Assembly (NCBI GenBank): GCA_050012675.1
Contig: JBEKGS010000019.1
Span: forward strand, 1 to 57,430
Reading direction: 5' to 3'
Length of the DNA stretch: 57,430 bases
Source of the DNA: Fen-455 sp050012675
Lineage (GTDB): Bacteria; Actinomycetota; Acidimicrobiia; Acidimicrobiales; Bog-793
Under the pieces are notes generated by a model. That model was not told where the DNA came from. It worked only from the letters and a program-made list of their open reading frames with translations, and searched no databases. The position numbers were made by a program, and so were the translations under genes. Position 1 is the stretch's first letter; the number at the start of each line of letters is the position of its first letter. Below are positions 7,793-16,210 of this stretch, in pieces.

Positions 7793-8530
7793 GTGTCGGC
7801 CGGTCCGTTGTTCGCGCGCTATGCCTACCCGCCGAACGCGCTCGGTTACTGCGGGCCAGCGGATCCGAAAGCTCTCGTCGACGCTGGCTCACCCGACGCG
7901 AGCGCCGAGGACCTCCTTTCGGTCGCGCGGCGCTTCAGTGGGGCGTGGCCCTACCTGGAACTGATCGCATCAGCGAACGGCATCGCCGATCCGCTGGATG
8001 CCCGGGTCGTAGAGGCCTACTGGGTCGGCAGCGAGCTGCTGGAAGGTATTTCAGCGGCATCGTTGCTCGAGGCCATCGGGAATCATCCCGATTCGGGCCT
8101 GGGCGGGTCGCCACAGCTTCGGGAAGCCGCCACGGCCGGGGGAGTCGCGCATCACAGTTTTCACGTCTTTGCCGTCTACCCCTGGCTCGCGTTGTTGCGC
8201 TCAGGCAAGCAGGAGCCCGCCCTGACAGTCCTCGAGCGCTGCAGGATCCGTTGGGGTCGGGTCGAAACCGTCGATGGGGAGAAGGTGACAGTCCGGAGCC
8301 GACCCCTCGGCTTCGACGGCCGCCACCTTGTCCTGCTCGGCGAGCGTTCGGAACAGGCTGACCTGAGGGTCGACGGTGTCGGTTTCGTCGAAGACCTGGT
8401 GCCGGGCGACCTTGTTTCCCTGCACTGGGACTGGGTTTGCGACCGGCTCGAGCCCGGCGCGCTTGGGCACCTGCAGGACTTCACAATCCGCAGCTTGCAG
8501 GCAGTGAACGCGAGCGGAGTCCCGGGTTAG
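7793..8530 (+). CDS. Hydrogenase-operon protein of unknown function (DUF6390-like)
   Basis: The 245-residue soluble protein starts at GTG 7793, 5 nt after hypC, and closes the hydrogenase operon. It resembles the uncharacterised family I know as DUF6390 (LFARYAYPPNALGYCGP near the N-terminus), found next to actinobacterial hydrogenase genes. The middle has a conserved-looking AYWVGSELLEG and a His-rich GGVAHHSFHVFAVYPWL; the C-terminal third looks like a small beta domain (IRWGRVETVDGEKVTVRSRPL). No enzyme motif is recognised. Role in hydrogenase assembly or function is inferred from context alone. The family number is from memory and should be checked. Confidence 0.7.
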   Translation: MSAGPLFARYAYPPNALGYCGPADPKALVDAGSPDASAEDLLSVARRFSGAWPYLELIASANGIADPLDARVVEAYWVGSELLEGISAASLLEAIGNHPDSGLGGSPQLREAATAGGVAHHSFHVFAVYPWLALLRSGKQEPALTVLERCRIRWGRVETVDGEKVTVRSRPLGFDGRHLVLLGERSEQADLRVDGVGFVEDLVPGDLVSLHWDWVCDRLEPGALGHLQDFTIRSLQAVNASGVPG

Positions 8531-8630
8531 CTGCCGTATCCACCCTCGCCACTCTTAGGTAGAGGTCGCGGACCGAGCAGCGATTCAGCACCCAATGGCA
8601 CGGCACCTTGAGCGTAAGCGGCGCCGCCTA

Positions 8631-8981
8631 TCAGAGGATCGGGCCGTTTGCGGAGCCCTCGATAGGGGTACCGTGCTCGCCGATCAGCGCCGCGACGGCG
8701 TCGGGATCGTCAGGGGTGATGAACGGCCGTACGAAGCGCCCCACATCGAGGATGAGCCCGACAGTCTTCTTCGGCCGTTGTGGGTCCAGGCTCGCCCAAT
8801 AGCGCGGGTTCGCGGTACCCCAGATCCTTCCTCTCCCACGGAACGTGCCCATCTCGACGCGCTTGACCGAACGTATCGAGCTATAGGCGATTCGCTTTGT
8901 ACCCCAGGGAAAGTAGTAGCCGCGGATCTGTATCCCGTCAGCCAGGCATTCGATCCAGCGGTCACGGTATCGACTCTCCAC
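8631..8981 (-). CDS. Small soluble protein, possible bacterial PH-like domain
   Basis: The 116-residue product has alternating beta-strands (WIECLADGIQIRGYYFPWG, RIAYSSIRSVKRVEMG) and a C-terminal acidic helix (PDDPDAVAALIGE), a pattern like bacterial PH (photosystem/pleckstrin-like) domains. No catalytic motif or membrane segment is visible. GTG 8981 is favoured because GGAGGT lies 6 nt upstream; GTG 8999 is also in frame. It is monocistronic, convergent with the hydrogenase operon. Function is unknown. Confidence 0.6.
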   Translation of the reverse strand: MESRYRDRWIECLADGIQIRGYYFPWGTKRIAYSSIRSVKRVEMGTFRGRGRIWGTANPRYWASLDPQRPKKTVGLILDVGRFVRPFITPDDPDAVAALIGEHGTPIEGSANGPIL

Positions 8982-9065
8982 GATCGCACCTCCAGACACA
9001 GCTCATCGATCGGACATCGCTACCGAGGCTACCGGGCCGCCCACCAGACGGCGGGACGTTGAGCC

Positions 9066-9892
9066 TTACGGGTCTTCGCTCTCGGCCCGGGCTGTCCCGA
9101 GATCTCGGGTCGCTTGAATCGGCAGCTGGCGAAACGGGTTCGGGTGGAGAGTGTCGTCGACCACGTCTCGAGCGACCTCCGACAGGAGCCGGCCGTTGTT
9201 GCGGGCGTACGTTCGCAAGAGCGAGAAGGCCTCCGTCATGTCGACCCCCAACCTTTCGCTGACGACTCCCTTGGCTTGCTCGATGACAATGCGGCTGTTG
9301 AGGGCATGACGGAGCTGGTCGTTGAGAACGCGGAGATCGAGGTCTGCTCGATGATGAACAATCGCGATGCTGGCGATGTCAGCGAGGGATTGAGCCGCGT
9401 TCATGTCGCCTTCGTCCATCAGGCCTTCGGATACCTTGAAGAGGCTCAGAACCCCGATTGTCTGGCCTCGAAGGCGCATGGGCAGCGCGAGAACTGCCCG
9501 AAACCCGGCCTCGACGGCGCGAGGCGCGAAGCGGGGCCACTTTTCGTAGGAAGTGGTCAGATCGGCCGCGACGTGCGTCTGACCGCTGCGGTAGCAGTCC
9601 GGGCCCGGTCCTTCATCGGACTGAGCTTCTAGTACTTCCAGTACGTACTTTGCCTCACTCGACGAGGCGGCGATGCCCAGCCTGTCGTTTGCCTGGGGGA
9701 GCAGCAGGCACGCCACAGAGACATCGAGGATCTCGACGCATCTGGTCGTCTCAGGAGCGTGAAGAGGTCGATCACGTCGAAGCCCTCGACCAACGTGTCG
9801 GTCAGCTGAACCAGAGTGCGGCTCAGTAACACCTCACGGGATGACGCGGATTGGCTCAATCCGGCCACCTTCCCCAACTGAAAGCGAGACAA
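9066..9892 (-). pseudogene. GAF-ANTAR regulator with an internal frameshift
   Basis: Two frames together make one GAF-ANTAR protein of about 275 residues. The first (from TTG 9892) gives SRTLVQLTDTLVEGFDVIDLFTLL and then runs into nonsense. The second picks up with TTRCVEILDVSVACLLLPQ, the rest of the GAF domain, and a full C-terminal ANTAR helix bundle (SRIVIEQAKGVVSERLGV). Joining them at about 9750 restores family spacing exactly, so the sequence carries 2 extra bases or lacks one. ANTAR proteins bind paired hairpins in nascent RNA to stop termination. It follows an intact paralogue on the same strand. It may be a real pseudogene or a sequencing error. Confidence 0.75.
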
Positions 9893-9917
9893 CGCAAAAA
9901 GAACCGGTACCCAGCGA

Positions 9918-10640
9918 TCACCTTTCGTAAACCTCGCCCGACCGAGGGTCGAACCGGAGGCGACGGGTGACTATGTCCTCGGCTACCTCGCCAATGGGCC
10001 GCTCGGCGGCGAACGAGTACCCACGGAGCCTGATCAAAGCTTCGGTGACACCGATTCCGAGCTGGGCCGCCACCATTCCGCAGGCTTGATGGACAACCAG
10101 CCGGAGATTGGCACCTGCAGCGATCTCAGCGGCGATCTCGCTCGCCGACGCGTCCGTCTGCAGACATAGCGCGGCACGAGTAGCCACGTCGGCAACCACC
10201 AGCGCGTCCGCGAGCTCGTTGTTCGTGAGCGGTCCGGCCGTCTCACGGTGCAGGCCCAACGCGCCCAGGCGGACCGCACCTGTCCGAAGCGGGAGGGCGA
10301 AGACCGCTCGGGCTCCGGCTTTCAGCACGACGGGTGAGAACGACGGCCAGCGCGCCGTCTCCGGTTCTGCCAGAGTGGGCTCGAGAATGGGGCGCTCGAG
10401 GTTGTACGCATCGATGCACGGGCCTTCGCCGAGGGTGTATTGCACCTCTTCCATCAGGCGGGACACCTCGTCGGCTGTGCACCACGACCCCAGTGGAGCT
10501 TCGTGGGAACCGAGCATGATCACCGCCCCGGTCGTGTGGGTGACCGACGCGCACACCTGGCACAACCGCGTGACTCCTGGACCGGTATCCCCGCCAGCTG
10601 CCAACAGGACCAGGATACGGGCCAACCGCTCAGCGGCCAT
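9918..10640 (-). CDS. GAF-ANTAR RNA-binding antitermination regulator
   Basis: The 240-residue product has an N-terminal GAF sensor domain (residues about 10-165; LGEGPCIDAYNLERPI is the conserved GAF patch) and a C-terminal ANTAR domain (residues about 175-232; VHQACGMVAAQLGIGVTEAL, then GEVAEDIVTRRL). Such one-component actinobacterial proteins sense a ligand and bind nascent RNA. It stands 25 nt upstream of the frameshifted paralogue, probably in one transcript. ATG 10640 is supported by a -10 box 6 nt upstream. The ligand and RNA targets are unknown. Confidence 0.9.
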   Translation of the reverse strand: MAAERLARILVLLAAGGDTGPGVTRLCQVCASVTHTTGAVIMLGSHEAPLGSWCTADEVSRLMEEVQYTLGEGPCIDAYNLERPILEPTLAEPETARWPSFSPVVLKAGARAVFALPLRTGAVRLGALGLHRETAGPLTNNELADALVVADVATRAALCLQTDASASEIAAEIAAGANLRLVVHQACGMVAAQLGIGVTEALIRLRGYSFAAERPIGEVAEDIVTRRLRFDPRSGEVYER

Positions 10641-10652
10641 TCAGCAATGCTA
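10640..10652 (-). promoter_or_regulatory. Leaderless promoter of the GAF-ANTAR genes
   Basis: On the reverse strand TAGCAT (10652-10647) is followed by 6 nt and ATG 10640, the spacing of a leaderless actinobacterial promoter. No -35 is evident. Confidence 0.45.
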
Positions 10653-11112
10653 GGACCAGGACGGACGCATCCGGCAGTCGTCGCGGCAAGCGGGACGAGA
10701 TCTATCCCTGGCGCGAGTGCGCCCTTTATCGGGCTCATCGAGCCTCGCCACCCATGAGCCCCCCTTGCGGTCCGTTCACGTGGACAGTCCCGGGGATGCA
10801 ATCACCTGATCCGCCGGGCGATCGACCCTGCCGACCCCACGCGCTTACCCCCCGGGCCACCAGGCTAGTGCGACGGGTACGAATACCGCGCGGATTAGTG
10901 GTAGATCAGCTCTTGATCACTGATGTGCACGCCTCGTTGTCGTCGCGTAAATCGCGCTCGAGGCTCACGACAAGGCCGCCACGGCGCAGAACTCGCGGCC
11001 AATCGCATACGGCCGATCTCGCCGATCGCGCCGATCACATACCCGATCGCGCACGGTGCGGCTCAACAATCTTCAGCGAGAGTCAAAAGTGCCGTTGAGC
11101 TGGTCGAATGAC
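10653..11112. other. Gene-free region before tRNA-Glu, nothing recognised
   Basis: About 460 bp between the GAF-ANTAR promoter and tRNA-Glu. I see no credible gene on either strand. A run of GATC-containing repeats (CGATCTCGCCGATCGCGCCGA) lies near 11017-11040, of unknown meaning. Confidence 0.4.
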
Positions 11113-11115
11113 TGG

Positions 11116-11188
11116 CACCCCCAACGGGATTCGAACCCGTGTTTCCGCCTTGAAAGGGCGATGTCCTCGGCCGCTGGACGATGGGGGC
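11116..11188 (-). tRNA. tRNA-Glu(TTC)
   Basis: Complete cloverleaf on the reverse strand: acceptor GCCCCCA/TGGGGGT, anticodon stem TCGCC/GGCGG with loop CTTTCAA (anticodon TTC), and T arm CGGGTTCGAATCCCG. The discriminator G is followed by CCA (11115-11113), so CCA appears to be encoded here, unlike in tRNA-Asp. Confidence 0.93.
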
Positions 11189-11230
11189 CCGGCCCGAAGG
11201 CGCAAGCCACGGAAGCGAGGAAGCAAAATA

Positions 11231-12589
11231 TCAGGCGCCGGCCTCCACTCCGGCGGTGCTGTCGCTCGCGAGTAGCCACTCACTGCCGTCGGGAGTATCG
11301 CGCACTTCCACGCCGCACTCGACGAGGCGTTCCCGCACGAAGTCGGCGTCCGAGAAACGCCGGTCCTTCCTCGCGGCGTCGCGGAGCGCCAAGAGCGCCT
11401 CGACGAATGGCCCGACGACCTGCCTGGGATCGCGAACTCCCGTCTCAGACAGGCGACCGAGCTCCAGTATCAGGGAGCGGAGGCTGGCGTGCGCCCGGTC
11501 GAGCTCGTCGCCGGCGGGGATGTCCGTCGACCATTCTGTGATGTCTCGTTCCAGGTCGAGCACGATGCTTGCGGCGAGCGCCATGTCTCTGGAGCCGACC
11601 GCGGCAGCAAAGCCCGCCTCACGTTCACGAACGAGATCGATGAGCAGCGACGCGCTCGCCAACCGGGCGGTGCTTGATTTCGCAGTCTCGTCGTTGCTTG
11701 GCGCGGGGTCTGCCCACTGTCCGGTGGCGCTACCACCGGCGACTCCATGGGCGAGTGCCTCGGCAATCTCTATTATTCGGGCGATGGGGAGAACCTCCCC
11801 GCTCGGCAGGATCTCGGAACGGCCAGCGGCGCGCACCGTCACGGCGCCACGCCCTTCCACCGACGCGGTGCCGGCATCGAGATCAAGGACACAGGCAGTG
11901 TGCTCGTCGACACCGAGTACGAACACGCCCTCGGGCAGCTCCCTTTCCAGCGTCGACAGGCGCCGCTCTCCCAGATAACAGAACCTGGTGTCGTGGTTTC
12001 CACCCTCGTTGTTGTCGTAGTGGGGGATGATCGCGGCTCGGATTCCTGCCGCAGAGGTGATGTCGAGACCCTCGAGCCAGTGCGGGTCCTCACCGCACTT
12101 GTAGATCTCGTACACGGGAACCGTCGCAACGCCGAGCGTGAGTGCTGCGGCACTGGCGAACACAACGCAACCACCGTAAAGGAGCTTCTCGACCAGAAGC
12201 CCGGGGATCACGGTCTGTCGCCATTTCCTCAACGCGTAGCTCGGGCTCCCTGGTCCTGCGAAGACATAACGCGAGTTTCGAACTGTGTTTACGAGCTGGT
12301 CGTCAGTGAATGCCGCCTGGTGGGCGCCGTTGTTCCCATCGGGCACGGTCGCCGCGAGCCCTGCAACGGCAATCGTTGCCCGGAGGCTGTCGCGGAAGTA
12401 GCTGACCGCCCGCCCGGCGATGTCCCTGGCGTTCTCCTGGAAACCGAACGGGGTGTCGAGCAGGACGGCCGGAACGGGAGGCGGCCCCAAAGCTTCGAGC
12501 AGCTGACGGTGGACCTTCACCATCGTCGGTGCCGTCTCACCCGACCCCATGATCGCGAGCAGACGGGGCAGCGCGGGACCCAAGTTCAC
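11231..12589 (-). CDS. S51-like peptidase fused to a CysRS C-terminal-like domain
   Basis: The 452-residue protein joins two parts. Residues about 10-250 resemble the peptidase S51/cyanophycinase (glutamine amidotransferase-like) fold: MGSGETAPTM, AGPGSPSYALRKW, a serine in VVFASAAALTLG where the family has G-x-S-A-G, and IIPHYDNNEGGNHDTRF. Residues about 320-440 match the helical tail of cysteinyl-tRNA synthetase (LLALRDAARKDRRFSDADF, then LVECGVEVRDTPDGSEW). The nucleophile serine is kept but its surroundings diverge, so peptidase activity is uncertain. It starts at GTG 12589, overlapping the DUF2017 stop (GTGA), as the last gene of ctaA-clpS-DUF2017. Confidence 0.75.
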   Translation of the reverse strand: MNLGPALPRLLAIMGSGETAPTMVKVHRQLLEALGPPPVPAVLLDTPFGFQENARDIAGRAVSYFRDSLRATIAVAGLAATVPDGNNGAHQAAFTDDQLVNTVRNSRYVFAGPGSPSYALRKWRQTVIPGLLVEKLLYGGCVVFASAAALTLGVATVPVYEIYKCGEDPHWLEGLDITSAAGIRAAIIPHYDNNEGGNHDTRFCYLGERRLSTLERELPEGVFVLGVDEHTACVLDLDAGTASVEGRGAVTVRAAGRSEILPSGEVLPIARIIEIAEALAHGVAGGSATGQWADPAPSNDETAKSSTARLASASLLIDLVREREAGFAAAVGSRDMALAASIVLDLERDITEWSTDIPAGDELDRAHASLRSLILELGRLSETGVRDPRQVVGPFVEALLALRDAARKDRRFSDADFVRERLVECGVEVRDTPDGSEWLLASDSTAGVEAGA

Positions 12590-13176
12590 GGGTATCTCGG
12601 CTGTGGTGTGCCATCCCAGCGAAGCCCGCCAGGCGGTTCGCCCCAATGATCGTCCGGGACGAGGTCGTCGGCACCGGGCACCGGGTCGGGCAGGGTCTGC
12701 TCCAGGATGTCGACGAGCTCACTTTGGAGCCCGCCCAGGTATAGATAGGCGATCCGCTCGGCCGGGTTTTCGTCGTTGTCCGGCAGCTCCACCTCGTCCT
12801 CGGTGACCCCGATCAACGATCCGAGGGCGAGGCGGAGGTCGTTAAGTGCGGCTAGCCAAGCGACAAGCTGCTCATCGTCGAGCCAGGTCGCGTTCGCCGT
12901 AGCTGACATCGTCTCGAGCGACTCACGGTGGTGTTCAACGAGATCCTCACGGGTCATCGACTCGTAGGCTCGCTCGGCGTCGGGGTCGCTCGGGTACGCG
13001 GGGGGAAGCAGCCTCCTAAGGACATCGGGCAGATCGTCGGGAGGGGTTTCGCCGACGTCTTCGAGCAGCGAGAGGAGGTGAGCAGGCAGCACCGTCAGCA
13101 AGGTGCGTTCCTCTGGAGCCAGGCGCAGCTCATAACCACCGGTCCTCGCCGGGCGTATCCGGCTCCGAAAGCTCAT
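12586..13176 (-). CDS. DUF2017 family protein
   Basis: A 196-residue soluble acidic, mostly helical protein (YELRLAPEERTLLTVLPAHL near the N-terminus, TWLDDEQLVAWLAALNDLRLAL in the middle) like the actinobacterial DUF2017 family, which regularly follows clpS. It starts at ATG 13176 overlapping the clpS stop (ATGA) and ends overlapping the next gene (GTGA), so all three are translationally coupled. The longer upstream frame is a shadow of clpS. The role is not established; partnership with ClpS is inferred from the neighbourhood. Confidence 0.85.
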   Translation of the reverse strand: MSFRSRIRPARTGGYELRLAPEERTLLTVLPAHLLSLLEDVGETPPDDLPDVLRRLLPPAYPSDPDAERAYESMTREDLVEHHRESLETMSATANATWLDDEQLVAWLAALNDLRLALGSLIGVTEDEVELPDNDENPAERIAYLYLGGLQSELVDILEQTLPDPVPGADDLVPDDHWGEPPGGLRWDGTPQPRYP

Positions 13177-13478
13177 CCGCTGCGCTCCATCGTCGCCCAG
13201 AGCCCATGTTGGTGGAGACGGGCGACATCGAGCTCCGCCCGCTCCTTCGGGCCGCTTGCCACCACAGCGCGGCCCTTGTAGTGGACGTCGAGCATGAGCT
13301 TGTGTGCCTTCGCACGTGAATAACCGAACAACTTCTGGAAGACATATGTGACATAACTCATAAGGTTGATCGGATCGTTCCACACGATGACCAACCAGGG
13401 CAGATCGGGCGCGGCCACCTCGTGGGTCTCGGGGCTCTCGATTTCCGTCGGAACTGTTCTCGAGCCGGTCGAGGTCAT
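13173..13478 (-). CDS. clpS: ATP-dependent Clp protease adaptor ClpS
   Basis: The 101-residue product matches ClpS: WLVIVWNDPINLMSYVTYVF is the N-degron pocket strand and helix, followed by FGYSRAKAHKLMLDVHYKGRAVV. ClpS delivers proteins with N-degron residues to ClpAP or ClpCP. The extended N-terminal arm is typical of actinobacterial forms. I chose ATG 13478 (MTSTGSRTV), 13 nt downstream of ctaA. It is coupled to the DUF2017 gene by ATGA. Confidence 0.93.
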   Translation of the reverse strand: MTSTGSRTVPTEIESPETHEVAAPDLPWLVIVWNDPINLMSYVTYVFQKLFGYSRAKAHKLMLDVHYKGRAVVASGPKERAELDVARLHQHGLWATMERSG

Positions 13479-13491
13479 AGTCACGCCCTGG

Positions 13492-14451
13492 TCAGGTGCC
13501 GAGCGCGACGGCACCGGTGGACCCACTCGCAGCGGCGGCATCGCCCGGTTCGACAGGGTGCCGATAAAGCGAGAGGTAGAACCCGATTCCTGTGATCCAA
13601 AGCGTTGTGGCGCCAGCGAGATGGAACTCCACGACCCAAGCAGCGTCGTGCAGGAAGTACTGCAGGTAACCGAGCGCGCCCTGCAGTGCCATCACTTCGA
13701 TGAAAAGTCGCCCGCGCCGTAGTACGTCCGGAGGCGCTTTCGCATGATGAAAGGCGAACTGCGACGCCAGGGTCAAACCGATGAGGAAGAGTGCGACGGT
13801 GGAATGCACCTCGGCGATGTCCCGGAAGGCGATCGGGATCCGCTTGGCGCCAGGGCCACCGGCATGGGGGCCGGCACCCGTGACCACGGTGCCGAGGACG
13901 GTGACAAGTGTCAGGGTGCTGAGCTGCAGTCGCGCCAGGCGCACCAGATCTTTGCCGATGACGGGCACGGCACGCGTCGGGCGGCTGCCGGACAGGTGGT
14001 AGAGCACAACGGCATCGGCGAGTATCACGATCGTCAGCACGAAGTGGAGTGCCACGAGATAGGGATTGAGCTTGAACAGCACGACGAGGCCGCCGAGGAC
14101 GATTTGCGCCCCGATGCCGGCGACCAACCCCACTGCGAGCAGTGTCAGGTCCCGCCGTGGCGGAGCACGGAGAGCCGCCACGGCAAGGGCCGCGACGGAC
14201 ACCAACGTCACAGCGACGCTCACGAGACGGTTCGTGAACTCGACTATCGGGTGGAACGAGGACACGGCGGTCAGATGGTGCTGGAAGCACGAAGGCCAGT
14301 CCGGGCAACCAAGGCCGGAACCCGTCAGCCTCACCGCGCCGCCGCTGACGACGAGCAGCGCGTAACAGACCACCGAGACCAAGGCCACCTTTCGCACGGT
14401 GGTAGGTGAGAAATGGGGCAGGCGCACCGCCTCCGGATCGTATGCGGGCAC
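13492..14451 (-). CDS. ctaA: Haem A synthase (CtaA/COX15 family)
   Basis: The 319-residue membrane protein has about eight transmembrane helices and the paired cysteines of bacterial CtaA (GLGCPDWPSC) in the first loop. Candidate haem-ligand histidines are present (FHPIVEFTNR, VALHFVLT, EVHSTVALF, VEFHLAGA). It oxidises haem O to haem A for the aa3 oxidase. It is divergent from ctaB, which makes haem O, across about 80 bp, and heads an operon with clpS. The start is GTG 14451 with GGTGG upstream. Confidence 0.93.
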   Translation of the reverse strand: MPAYDPEAVRLPHFSPTTVRKVALVSVVCYALLVVSGGAVRLTGSGLGCPDWPSCFQHHLTAVSSFHPIVEFTNRLVSVAVTLVSVAALAVAALRAPPRRDLTLLAVGLVAGIGAQIVLGGLVVLFKLNPYLVALHFVLTIVILADAVVLYHLSGSRPTRAVPVIGKDLVRLARLQLSTLTLVTVLGTVVTGAGPHAGGPGAKRIPIAFRDIAEVHSTVALFLIGLTLASQFAFHHAKAPPDVLRRGRLFIEVMALQGALGYLQYFLHDAAWVVEFHLAGATTLWITGIGFYLSLYRHPVEPGDAAAASGSTGAVALGT

Positions 14452-14498
14452 GGTTCAAGCCACCATTCTGTACCGTCGGGCCAGGTGGTTGCTGCGGC

Positions 14499-14532
14499 TT
14501 GATCGATTTCGGCCGCTCCTATACTTGCGAGA
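14499..14532 (+). promoter_or_regulatory. Promoter of ctaB (leaderless)
   Basis: TTGATC (14499-14504), a 15-bp spacer and TATACT (14520-14525) lead to ATG 14532 after 6 nt. The -10 is strong for a GC-rich genome. The spacing fixes ATG 14532 rather than the upstream in-frame start at 14406. Confidence 0.55.
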
Positions 14533-15443
14533 TGGCGCAGGTCACGACCGTTTTGATGCCGCGCCGGTCCATGAGCGTCAAGCTCAGAGCGTATTTGGCG
14601 CTCACCAAGCCCAGGATCATCGAGCTGCTGCTCGTCACGACGCTGCCGACGATGGTGGTTGCTGCAAAGGGCGTTCCGCGCTGGTCGTTGATCGTTGCGA
14701 CGCTCGTCGGGGGCGCGCTCTCGGCCGGTGGCGCCAATGCGGCGAACATGTTCATCGACCGCGACATCGACGCCGTGATGCACCGTACGCGTCACCGGCC
14801 GCTCGTCACGGGCGCGGTCACTCCGACGGCGGCGGTCGTCTTCTCGATCGCCCTCGAGGCGAGCGCATTCGTGCTGCTCTGGAGGGCCGTGAATCTCTTC
14901 TCGGCCCTCTTGGCCCTCGGTGCGGCGCTCTTTTACGTCTTCGTCTACTCGATCGGCCTGAAGCGCCGTTCGACTCAGAACATCGTCATAGGCGGCGCCG
15001 CCGGCGCGGTTCCCGTGCTCGTCGGCTGGACCGCGGTCACCGACCACCTGGCGTGGCCTGCTGTCGTGCTGTTCGCGATGATCGTGATCTGGACGCCGTC
15101 GCACTTCTGGGCGCTCGCGGTGCGCTACCAGGATGACTACAGGACGGCGAACGTTCCCATGCTTCCCGCGGTGGTGCCCTTCGAGCGCGTGGCGCGCCAG
15201 ATCATCTTGTACTCGTTGGCGTTGGTGGCGACCTCCTTCGTGTTCGGCGTCGTCGCCCACTCGGGGTGGATCTTCTGGGCAGCCGCCGTTCCTGCCGGCG
15301 GTCTCTACCTGGCAGACGCCTTGCGCCTAGGTCGGGAGAAGGGGACCCCGAAGAGTGCTATGCGGTTGTTCACTTTCTCGATCACCTACATCACGGTGGT
15401 CTTTGTCGCGATGGCGCTTGACGTCCTCGTCCGCTACCGCTGA
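14532..15443 (+). CDS. ctaB: Protohaem IX farnesyltransferase (haem O synthase)
   Basis: The 303-residue UbiA-family membrane protein has YLALTKPRIIELLLVTTLPT at the N-terminus. The prenyl-diphosphate site is NAANMFIDRDIDAVMHRTRHRP at about residues 70-92 (the aspartates lie in DRDID), and the second loop has YSIGLKRRSTQN. It adds a farnesyl group to haem B at the membrane, giving haem O for CtaA. It is divergent from ctaA, so both steps of haem A synthesis share one intergenic region. Confidence 0.95.
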   Translation: MAQVTTVLMPRRSMSVKLRAYLALTKPRIIELLLVTTLPTMVVAAKGVPRWSLIVATLVGGALSAGGANAANMFIDRDIDAVMHRTRHRPLVTGAVTPTAAVVFSIALEASAFVLLWRAVNLFSALLALGAALFYVFVYSIGLKRRSTQNIVIGGAAGAVPVLVGWTAVTDHLAWPAVVLFAMIVIWTPSHFWALAVRYQDDYRTANVPMLPAVVPFERVARQIILYSLALVATSFVFGVVAHSGWIFWAAAVPAGGLYLADALRLGREKGTPKSAMRLFTFSITYITVVFVAMALDVLVRYR

Positions 15444-15487
15444 TCCCGTCAGCGCCGCGTCCACGGCTCGCACTCGGCGACGAAGCC

Positions 15488-16210
15488 TTACTCCCATTTG
15501 AAGCTCAAAGCCGCGACCAAAGGCGCGGCGACCGCCCACAGAGCAAGCACGACCCAGGCTTCGGTAGCGCTCGGGCCGGACCCAAGGGTCACGTGCAACG
15601 CGTCCGAGAGGGCGGCTGTCGGGAGCAGGCGGGCGAAAGACGCCAACGCCCCCAGCTCGTGCAAGGGGAAGATGACACCGCCGATGAGGAGCAGGATCAC
15701 GTAGACGCCGTTCGCGACCGCCAGCGTCACCTCGGCTCGCAGGGCGCCTGCCATGGCGAGGCCGATTCCGGCGAACGAGATCGTCGCGAGGAGCACGGCG
15801 ATGACCGCCAGCCCGGCGGAGGGATGCGGCCGCCAACCGAGCGCTAGCGCGACACCGACGAGCAAGACGACCTGCATGATCTCGACCACGATGACCGAGA
15901 CGATCTTGGCCGTCAGCAGCACGGGCCTGCCGAGTGGTGTGGCACCCAGCCGCTTCAAGACGCCGTAGCTGCGCTCGAAGGCCGTGGCGATCCCCAGGCT
16001 GACCATGGCCGTGGACATGACGGCCAGGGCGAGGATGCCCGGAGCCAGGAAGTCGACGCGATGCCGGGTGCCCGTCGGCAAGACGGGCACCAGCGTGAAG
16101 AAGACGAGGAGCACGACTGGGATCCCTAGCGTGACGAGCAAGGTCTCGCCTCGTTCGAGTGTCATTCGGGTCTCGGCTCTGACCTGGGCCTGAAGCGCGC
16201 GGAGGTTCAT
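15488..16210 (-). CDS. ABC-2 type exporter permease
   Basis: The 240-residue integral membrane protein has about six transmembrane helices and the ABC-2 pattern (RLGATPLGRPVLLTAKIVSV in the first half; GVIFPLHELGALASFARLLPT near the end). It starts at ATG 16210 overlapping the stop of the ATPase gene (ATGA), so the two make one exporter. The cargo cannot be told; relatives export drugs, lipids or polymers. Confidence 0.9.
   Translation of the reverse strand: MNLRALQAQVRAETRMTLERGETLLVTLGIPVVLLVFFTLVPVLPTGTRHRVDFLAPGILALAVMSTAMVSLGIATAFERSYGVLKRLGATPLGRPVLLTAKIVSVIVVEIMQVVLLVGVALALGWRPHPSAGLAVIAVLLATISFAGIGLAMAGALRAEVTLAVANGVYVILLLIGGVIFPLHELGALASFARLLPTAALSDALHVTLGSGPSATEAWVVLALWAVAAPLVAALSFKWE

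Noticed and set aside
8541..8630. Terminator after the hydrogenase operon
   Set aside because: No stem-loop with a T-run could be found between 8531 and 8630.
11017..11040. Cluster of GATC-containing repeats before tRNA-Glu
   Set aside because: The repeats are short and irregular; nothing separates them from chance in GC-rich sequence, so no regulatory call is made.
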